DNA from: Chroococcus sp. CMT-3BRIN-NPC107 | Lineage (GTDB): Bacteria > Cyanobacteriota > Cyanobacteriia > Cyanobacteriales > Chroococcidiopsidaceae | Assembly: GCA_019359635.1 (NCBI GenBank) | Contig: JAHHGY010000024.1 | Coordinates: 1-51,444 of the forward strand | Reading direction: 5' to 3' | Length of the DNA: 51,444 bases | Shown here: piece by piece, positions 46,180-51,444 of the stretch | Numbering within the stretch: the stretch's first letter is position 1 | How the letters are laid out: the number at the start of each line of letters is the position of its first letter | The notes under the pieces: generated by a model | Databases searched by the model: none | Told to the model about the DNA's origin: nothing | The model's input: the letters and a program-made list of their open reading frames with translations, nothing else | Position numbers and translations under genes: made by a program

Positions 46180-46506
46180 TTAAATAGAACTACTACGACG
46201 GCGTTGTAATTCTGCTCTTAGTAAAGCAATTTCGGCTCTAAGGTCATCAACTGTTGCTTGTATGTCAGTGGGTGCGGAACCGGGAGAGGAAACTGTTGTA
46301 GTGCTAGAACCACTATAACTATTTGCTGCTTCTCGGTTAGCTCGTTCCATGACTTCAGTCGTAAACTGGCGCAGGCGTTCGCGCTGTTCTGCATCAAATT
46401 TACCTAGTTCGCTTAAAGCATCAGTTAAGGCGTTTTCTATCTGTTCGTTGACGACTTCAGCTACCGCTCGGCCAACAAAAAAGGCATGAATCAGAGGATT
46501 AGTCAT
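46180..46506 (-). CDS. Small conserved cyanobacterial protein (DUF6825-like)
   Basis: 108 residues from ATG 46506. N-terminal MTNPLIHAFFVGRAVAEVVN and a long helix (LTDALSELGKFDAEQRERLR), a Ser/Thr-rich linker, and a C-terminal coiled coil DDLRAEIALLRAELQRRRSS. Conserved in cyanobacteria and plastids, I believe as DUF6825, but its function is unknown to me. It lies between the ABC1 kinase and the tRNA nucleotidyltransferase on the same strand. Confidence 0.75.
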   Translation of the reverse strand: MTNPLIHAFFVGRAVAEVVNEQIENALTDALSELGKFDAEQRERLRQFTTEVMERANREAANSYSGSSTTTVSSPGSAPTDIQATVDDLRAEIALLRAELQRRRSSSI

Positions 46507-46619
46507 AAGTTGTTTCTGCACTCCATACGCAAAAATTATAACTTGCTTGTTTAAGTTGCTGCCTCCACCGTAGTAGAGATTGAGGGAGCATTAGAAACTA
46601 CAAACCTCTTTACTTTACT

Positions 46620-49280
46620 TTACAATGGATAGCGAGTGGATAAATATTTTTCCGCGCTAGTGCGATCGCTTATTATTCCGTCTAAAGTTGCAGCAAGTAA
46701 ATCTTCTAACATTTGCTTATATTGCGGACTTGGTTTGTAACCTAGTTTTTTCAAGTCGTTACCGTCAAGCGGGGCTTGAATATTTGACCAATAATTAAGG
46801 TATAGCCAAATTTGACGGCGAATAATTTTAGGAGTGCGTACCGCTAATAAAACCAAAGTAGCGTCATCGTAGGGTTGTAATAGTTTAACTACTTGACTTT
46901 TAGGCGATGTGGGGAGTAATTTTCTAACTGTAGCTTCCGCAGCAGCTAAATTTTCCAGCCTTTTAATACTGTCATCGGGTAGTTGTAAGTTTTTGGCTAC
47001 TAAACCGCGCTCTTGGGGTGGTAATTGAGCAATCAATACTTCTAGCCGTAATAACCAATCAGTAAGGTTTTTGCCTTTTAGACCTAGTTCTAGAAGCCGT
47101 AATTGTTGCCATAGAGTGCGATCGCATTTTAAATCGGCATGAAGGCATTTAGTAGCATCTAAGTCTACAAGTAATCGCAATCCAGCTTGCCAGTAGGGCG
47201 ATCGTAAAAGGTATTTTAACTCGCTGCGGAGACGAGTTTGCAAGGCGGGTCGAGTTTTATTATCTGTTTGGTTGTAAACACCGCTAGAAATGGCGTAACG
47301 AATATACTCAAGGCTGCGTTGTTCAATTTCAAATCCCAGCCGCACAGCAAAGCGAACAGCGCGATAAATTCTTGTAGGATCTTCAATAAAACTATTAGAG
47401 TGTAAGACTTTAATTTGTTTTGCTTGTAAATCTAGCATTCCGCCAAAAAAGTCTAATAATTCTCCCGCACGAGGATTAGTTAGCCGCATCGCCAAAGCAT
47501 TAATTGTAAAATCGCGCCGATATAAGTCTTGACGAATAGAACTTGCTTCAACTTCAGGATTCGCCGCCGGATAAGGATAAAATTCCGTTCGCGCGGTAGC
47601 AATATCTACCCACAATGAATCTAAAATTGGGTCTTTATGCCACAACAAAGCCGCCGTTTGAAAAGCGCCGTGTACTTCTAATCTGGCTTGAGGGTAAGAT
47701 TTTTGTAAAGCTTGAGCAAGTTCGACACCCGCGCCTACATCCGTTGCATTGTGGAAGCTATCAACTACTAAATCAATGTCTTGAATTAGTATCGCCGCCT
47801 CTTTTTGAGCTAATAATAAGTCTCGAACAGCACCGCCAACTAGATATAAATGCCAACCGCGCTTTTCTGCTTCTGTAGAGGCGGTTTTAAGTAGAGTTTG
47901 TAAAGCTGGAGCTAGACGATTATTAAGTAAATTGAGCAATGAATAATTAACAACAAGAGAATTATCGGCATTTTGGATTTTTCGGGCTTTTTCCTGCTGC
48001 ATTTCCCGTAAAATATCGGTACGCGTAACTATCCCTACCAATTGTCCTGATTTTAAAACAGGTAAGCGTCCAATATCGTGAGTTACCATTATTTCTTGAA
48101 TTTCCGGTAACGTTGTCGCGGGGTGAATAGTTTTTACATTTGTAGTCATATAACCTTTAACTGGCGCGTGACTAAAGCCGTGATGCAAAGCAATATCAAT
48201 ATCTCGCCGCGATACAATCCCGACTAATTTTCCCCTTTCATCAACTACCGACAAACCCGAATGACCGTAGCGCAGTAAAATCCTTTGAGCTTCTGCAATA
48301 GTAGTTTCTGGCAATATAGTCCTAACAGGTGACGACATTAAATCTCGCGCTGTAGGTGGCTGGGGAATTTGGTTAATAAGAGTGTCTACCAGTTGGTTTA
48401 AAGTAGTTTCTGGGTTTACTCCCCGCAAAGACAAAGACGCAGCTTGAGAATGACCGCCGCCACCCATTGGTTGAAACAATGTATTGAGGTTAGTTTGGGG
48501 AATGTGCGATCGCCCAATTACTGTAAACTTATTTTCATAGCTTGCCCCTAACAGCATTGCGTCGCTTTCGGTTAGCTGCATTAGTTGGGAAATTAACCCC
48601 GACAATCCCGGTACATGGTCAGAGGTTTGCAGCATTATCCAACCAACACTGTAGCCGTTGATAGTTTTTGTTTGCAGGTTATTAACAGCAATTAGTAATA
48701 ACTCTTGTAACTGTTTAGATAAACCTGGCTCTAAATAATCATTAACCAGCCGTAAAGAGGCTTTTTGCTGCATCAACCACGCCAAAGCCTGAGCATCTCG
48801 CGCGGTAGCAGTGGGAAACGTCAAAGAACCCGTATCGACATGAATTCCTAAAGCCATAACTGTCGCTTCCGCAACGGTGAGGTCAATATTGGCTGTTTGC
48901 AACTCCTCAACAATTAGCGTTGTAGTAGCACCAACATCAGCTATTACTGTCTCAGTAGCGGGAATATCTAGGGCAATATCTAAATGATGGTCGTAAACAA
49001 TAACCGATTCCAATTGCGGCAAATTTAACCATTCGGCGGCGACTCCCAAACGAGTTTTATTTTGCGTATCTACAACCGCAATTAGTCTAATTTGCTCTTG
49101 ATTGACGGCGCGACGCTCAATAATTGCATACTCATCTTTATGCAGTGCCAAAAAATCCCGTACTACCTGGTGACAGCCACCAGGGATAACAATCCGGCTA
49201 CCTGGCAATAAGCGCGTCAAACCTACTGCTGCTCCCAGCGTGTCAAAATCTGCGGTGGTATGGCACAAAATTAAATCCAT
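46620..49280 (-). CDS. DHH-CBS-tRNA nucleotidyltransferase fusion
   Basis: 886 residues from ATG 49280. N-terminal DHH/DHHA1 phosphoesterase-like part ([45 protein letters not shown]), then two CBS domains ([20 protein letters not shown] and [20 protein letters not shown]), then class II poly(A)-polymerase/CCA-adding core ([59 protein letters not shown]) and a helical tail. In Synechocystis, CC- and A-addition to tRNA are done by separate enzymes of this kind. Which step this protein performs is not visible. CBS pairs suggest adenylate sensing; the DHH part may trim or hydrolyse nucleotides. Confidence 0.92.
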   Translation of the reverse strand: MDLILCHTTADFDTLGAAVGLTRLLPGSRIVIPGGCHQVVRDFLALHKDEYAIIERRAVNQEQIRLIAVVDTQNKTRLGVAAEWLNLPQLESVIVYDHHLDIALDIPATETVIADVGATTTLIVEELQTANIDLTVAEATVMALGIHVDTGSLTFPTATARDAQALAWLMQQKASLRLVNDYLEPGLSKQLQELLLIAVNNLQTKTINGYSVGWIMLQTSDHVPGLSGLISQLMQLTESDAMLLGASYENKFTVIGRSHIPQTNLNTLFQPMGGGGHSQAASLSLRGVNPETTLNQLVDTLINQIPQPPTARDLMSSPVRTILPETTIAEAQRILLRYGHSGLSVVDERGKLVGIVSRRDIDIALHHGFSHAPVKGYMTTNVKTIHPATTLPEIQEIMVTHDIGRLPVLKSGQLVGIVTRTDILREMQQEKARKIQNADNSLVVNYSLLNLLNNRLAPALQTLLKTASTEAEKRGWHLYLVGGAVRDLLLAQKEAAILIQDIDLVVDSFHNATDVGAGVELAQALQKSYPQARLEVHGAFQTAALLWHKDPILDSLWVDIATARTEFYPYPAANPEVEASSIRQDLYRRDFTINALAMRLTNPRAGELLDFFGGMLDLQAKQIKVLHSNSFIEDPTRIYRAVRFAVRLGFEIEQRSLEYIRYAISSGVYNQTDNKTRPALQTRLRSELKYLLRSPYWQAGLRLLVDLDATKCLHADLKCDRTLWQQLRLLELGLKGKNLTDWLLRLEVLIAQLPPQERGLVAKNLQLPDDSIKRLENLAAAEATVRKLLPTSPKSQVVKLLQPYDDATLVLLAVRTPKIIRRQIWLYLNYWSNIQAPLDGNDLKKLGYKPSPQYKQMLEDLLAATLDGIISDRTSAEKYLSTRYPL

Positions 49281-49411
49281 GCACTTCAAAAATTCTTTCT
49301 CTAGTCCTACCTTCTATAGTGGTGCAATTTCTGATAGCGTAACTATAGGAAATGCTAGAAACATAGCTTGCTTTATACTCAAATTTTTTTGTTCCCCTAG
49401 GAGAAATATCA

Positions 49412-49603
49412 ATGTTCACAATCCTATTCCAGATTGCTTTAATAGCCTTGGTTGGCTTATCCTTTGTTATGGTTATTGGCGTTCCAGTTGCCTACGCGAC
49501 TCCTCAAAGCTGGAACGAATCTAAAAAGCTGCTCTGGCTAGGCTCTTTTGCCTGGATTGGGCTAGTATTTTTGGTAGGTGCTTTAAACTTTTTGGTAGCT
49601 TAA
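49412..49603 (+). CDS. psbZ: Photosystem II protein PsbZ
   Basis: 63 residues, two membrane helices ([20 protein letters not shown] and [20 protein letters not shown]) joined by [15 protein letters not shown]. PsbZ is a small subunit at the PSII edge near CP43, linked to antenna stability. ATG with TAGGAGA eight bases upstream; a TATACT element at 49373 is a possible -10 box. It is followed by a terminator and ribH; this neighbourhood is common in cyanobacteria. Confidence 0.97.
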   Translation: MFTILFQIALIALVGLSFVMVIGVPVAYATPQSWNESKKLLWLGSFAWIGLVFLVGALNFLVA

Positions 49604-49612
49604 GTTAGCCTG

Positions 49613-49669
49613 TAGCTATTAGCTAGTGTCTTAGTGCCTACTTGCCCAAAAAGCTAATAGCTAATTTTT
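49613..49669 (+). terminator. Terminator-like hairpin between psbZ and ribH
   Basis: A perfect 12-bp stem, TAGCTATTAGCT (49613-49624) with AGCTAATAGCTA (49652-49663), with a 27-nt loop, then ATTTTTG. It follows the psbZ stop by 10 nt. The long loop makes it a weak or regulated terminator. Confidence 0.55.
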
Positions 49670-49692
49670 GTTTATTTATGTGAGAGATATTA

Positions 49693-50244
49693 ATGGCAGT
49701 TTTTGAGGGGACTTTTACTCAAACCGAACCGTTACGACTAGCAATAGTAATTGGGCGATTCAATGACCTAATTACAACTAAGCTCTTAGAAGGCTGTCAA
49801 GACTGCCTAAAACGTCACGGTGTAGACCCCAATCCTCACGGTACTCAAGTAGATTATTTTTGGGTTCCTGGTAGTTTTGAAGTTCCTCTTGTCGCTCATC
49901 AAGTAGCTTTAACTCGGCGCTACGATGCAATTATTTGTTTGGGTGCAGTTATTAAAGGTCAAACTCCCCATTTTGACTACGTAGCGGGAGAAGTGGCTAA
50001 AGGTATTGCTGCGGTTGGTTTTCAAACGGGAGTCCCGGTAATATTTGGCATCTTGACTACCGATACCATGCAGCAAGCAATGGAACGAGCAGGCATTAAA
50101 AGCAATAAAGGTTGGGAGTATGCTATGAACGCGCTAGAAATGGCAAGTTTGATGCGTAGTATGCAATCCAGCAGCGATTATAATTCGTTGCCACCATCGC
50201 TAAAAAGTGCCTCAGCGCAGTTAAATGAAGTAGCGGCCGAATAG
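49693..50244 (+). CDS. ribH: 6,7-dimethyl-8-ribityllumazine synthase
   Basis: 183 residues. Lumazine synthase: [20 protein letters not shown] (substrate-binding Phe), [60 protein letters not shown] and [15 protein letters not shown]. It joins the ribityl-pyrimidine and butanone phosphate to make lumazine, the step before riboflavin. The last 20 residues form a Ser-rich extension. Start ATG; GTGAGAG lies eight bases upstream. Confidence 0.96.
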   Translation: MAVFEGTFTQTEPLRLAIVIGRFNDLITTKLLEGCQDCLKRHGVDPNPHGTQVDYFWVPGSFEVPLVAHQVALTRRYDAIICLGAVIKGQTPHFDYVAGEVAKGIAAVGFQTGVPVIFGILTTDTMQQAMERAGIKSNKGWEYAMNALEMASLMRSMQSSSDYNSLPPSLKSASAQLNEVAAE

Positions 50245-50306
50245 TTGGGCAAAAAGCTTGACAAAAACTCATAAATTTGAGAGAATGAGTTTTACGGTCA
50301 AGGACT

Positions 50307-50378
50307 GCGGGTATAGCTCAGTGGTAGAGCGTCACCTTGCCAAGGTGAATGTCGCGCGTTCGAATCGCGTTACCCGCT
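50307..50378 (+). tRNA. tRNA-Gly (anticodon GCC)
   Basis: 72 nt in full cloverleaf: acceptor GCGGGTA (50307-50313) pairs with TACCCGC (50371-50377), discriminator T 50378. D-arm AGCTCAGTGGTAGAGC, anticodon stem CACCT/AGGTG with loop TTGCCAA (anticodon GCC), T-arm with TTCGAAT loop. CCA is not encoded. It lies directly upstream of a decayed defence locus, so its 3' end may have been an insertion site. Confidence 0.95.
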
Positions 50379-50504
50379 TAGAAAAACTGGAAGTGTTTTA
50401 GATGTATTGATAGAATAGCTCTTGCTAAAATAGTAACTTCAATAAATCAAGTAAAGGATGAAATGTGGAGTTACGTAAATAAAAAAAGTAATCCACGTTA
50501 TTGA

Positions 50505-51205
50505 GATCGCCTTTTCAAAGCAGCACGGCTATTTTCTTCTCCTAAAGCCTTCGCTATTACTCTAGCTCAACACGAAAAGTCGCTTAATAACGCTCGTCGC
50601 CGCAATGCAAGCATAGCTCAACTAACTGAAGGCATTTTGCGCCGTCAGGTAGAGCAAGTTGAAGAAGAATTTGCCGATGATACAGTTTATGAAGAAGTGA
50701 CCGAAGATGCGATCGCTAATACTAGCCTATTATTTCAGCCATTAAGTACCCAAGAACAAGAATTGTTGCAGCAAATGCAGCATTGGGCGAGAGATGCGTC
50801 TAAGCGTCTTGATGCTAAAGCCCAAGAATTACTAAAATGGATTAATACCTGCATTCGACCTAATGGCGAGCGATCGGAAGAACGAGTATTGATTTTTACA
50901 GAGTATCGAGCCACCCAAAAATGGCTGTATAACTTGCTTGCAGCCGAAGGTTTGGTACAGGGCGATCGCTTGCTGACGATTTATGGAAGCATGAAATCAG
51001 AAGATCGAGAACAAATTAAAGCCGCATTTCAACCTCTAGCGTCCGTATCTTACTCGCAACCGATGCCGCTTCTGAAGGGGTGGATTTGCAAAACTATTGC
51101 TCAAAGCTAATTCATTACGAGATTCCCTGGAATCCTAATCGAATGGAACAGCGCAGCGGACGCATTGACCGTGACGGTCATTTCATCGTAGAGCAAACAA
51201 AATAG
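50505..51205 (+). pseudogene. Decayed DrmD-like SNF2 helicase (C-terminal fragment)
   Basis: An open frame without a start enters at 50505 (LFSSPKAFAITLAQHEKSLN), continues past TTG 50637 through a linker and the helicase C domain (RVLIFTEYRATQKWLYNLLA, RLLTIYGSMKSEDREQIKAA), then loses frame near 51027-51044. Homology resumes in another frame with RILLATDAASEGVDLQNYCS and IPWNPNRMEQRSGRIDRDGH, and stops at 51205. These are SNF2 motifs IV-VI as found in DISARM DrmD. Motif VI reads DRDGH instead of the usual DRHGQ. The N-terminal ATPase half is missing, so it is non-functional. DrmD is my best family guess; other SNF2 helicases remain possible. Confidence 0.75.
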
Positions 51206-51322
51206 ACCCAGTAGTGTTTGCCGAAGCTCAAGCAATGGCAATGATTTACCACAACCAAATAGAATTTGCTGTTGGGCATAGTGTTGGCGTTCGCTCGGAA
51301 GTGAGGTCAGATAAACCAGACT
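51190..51322 (+). pseudogene. Second helicase-locus remnant (possibly DrmA-like)
   Basis: After the helicase stop, another frame reads DPVVFAEAQAMAMIYHNQIE followed by FAVGHSVGV, and ends in a stop at the putative IS edge. The FAVGHSVGV pattern recalls the N-terminal region of DISARM DrmA-type helicases, which would fit a deletion joining drmD to drmA. Only about 40 residues are visible, so identity is tentative. Confidence 0.4.
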
Positions 51323-51444
51323 AGACCTCTTGCGTGAATAGAGAGGGGGAAAGTAAAAGTAGGTTAAGGAGGAAATAATCATGACCGTTGCGTGCAACTC
51401 AAATACCTAAAGCCGAGTGACTTCAAGCGTAGAAGTGGTGTCCA
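51323..51444 (+). mobile_element. Putative left end of an IS element with broken transposase start
   Basis: The helicase-like frame stops at about 51322, where AGACCTCTTGCGTGAATAGA begins, a sequence like the ends of IS5-family elements in cyanobacteria. After 40 nt comes AAGGAGG (51366-51372) and ATG 51381. That frame stops after nine codons (MTVACNSNT), while the frame starting at 51392 reads VQLKYLKPSDFKRRSGV, which looks like a transposase N-terminus. A one-base change therefore separates the start from the body, or translation shifts. The right end lies outside the window. Confidence 0.45.

Noticed and set aside
1-51444. CRISPR array
   Set aside because: No regularly spaced identical repeats were seen; the frequent GCGATCGC octamers are HIP1 sites with irregular spacing.

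Overview
The window reads as the chromosome of a cyanobacterium. The octamer GCGATCGC (HIP1) is scattered through genes and gaps, and there are genes for photosystem II (psbZ), phycobilisome degradation (nblA), a phototaxis-type chemosensory operon with bilin-binding GAF receptors, and several cyanobacterial families. Genus cannot be fixed by eye. A twitching, stress-tolerant unicellular or filamentous cyanobacterium (Mn-catalase, LEA-like lipoproteins) fits.

Layout. (1) 1-107 is the tail of an unknown gene, followed two bases later by a RelE/ParE-like protein with a proline-rich N-terminus. (2) 675-14109, minus strand, is a seven-gene operon in the order of the Synechocystis pix/tax1 phototaxis operon: pixG, pixH, pixI, pixJ1, pixJ2, pixL, plus an extra cheW. 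It ends in a clear intrinsic terminator at 613-652. Both receptors carry a second GAF domain with the DXCF and canonical cysteines of blue/green-type cyanobacteriochromes. (3) 14110-15184 is mostly non-coding. (4) 15185-25713, plus strand, is a ten-gene cassette for making and assembling an unusual sugar: CDP-glucose pyrophosphorylase, a 2-hydroxyglutarate oxidase, an SDR epimerase, a C-methyltransferase, an RfbC-type epimerase, a Fe(II)/2-oxoglutarate oxygenase, a second nucleotidyltransferase, a DUF4910 aminopeptidase-like protein, an SDR without its catalytic Tyr/Lys, and an O-antigen ligase/polymerase-like membrane protein. This is the best candidate for an undescribed system. (5) 25718-49280 is mixed housekeeping: tsaC, larC, two tandem lipoproteins, Mn-catalase, malic enzyme, carA, a KefB-type antiporter, TPR and YihY proteins, a KdpD N-terminal protein, anmK, a Ser/Thr kinase, nblA, an ABC1 kinase and a DHH-CBS-tRNA nucleotidyltransferase fusion. 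(6) 49412-50378 carries psbZ, ribH and tRNA-Gly(GCC). (7) Behind the tRNA lies a decayed locus: a truncated, frameshifted DrmD-like (DISARM) helicase, a further helicase-like fragment, and what looks like the left end of an insertion sequence.

How parts work together. The pix genes form one signalling array: light or a periplasmic signal, then PixJ1/PixJ2, PixI/CheW, PixL, and finally PixH/PixG to type IV pili. In the sugar cassette, tight spacing and overlaps (ATGA at 19696, TAATG at 23489) argue for shared transcription. The 2-hydroxyglutarate oxidase could feed 2-oxoglutarate to the oxygenase, though that is inference. All identifications are from motif recognition in the translated sequence; no database was searched.
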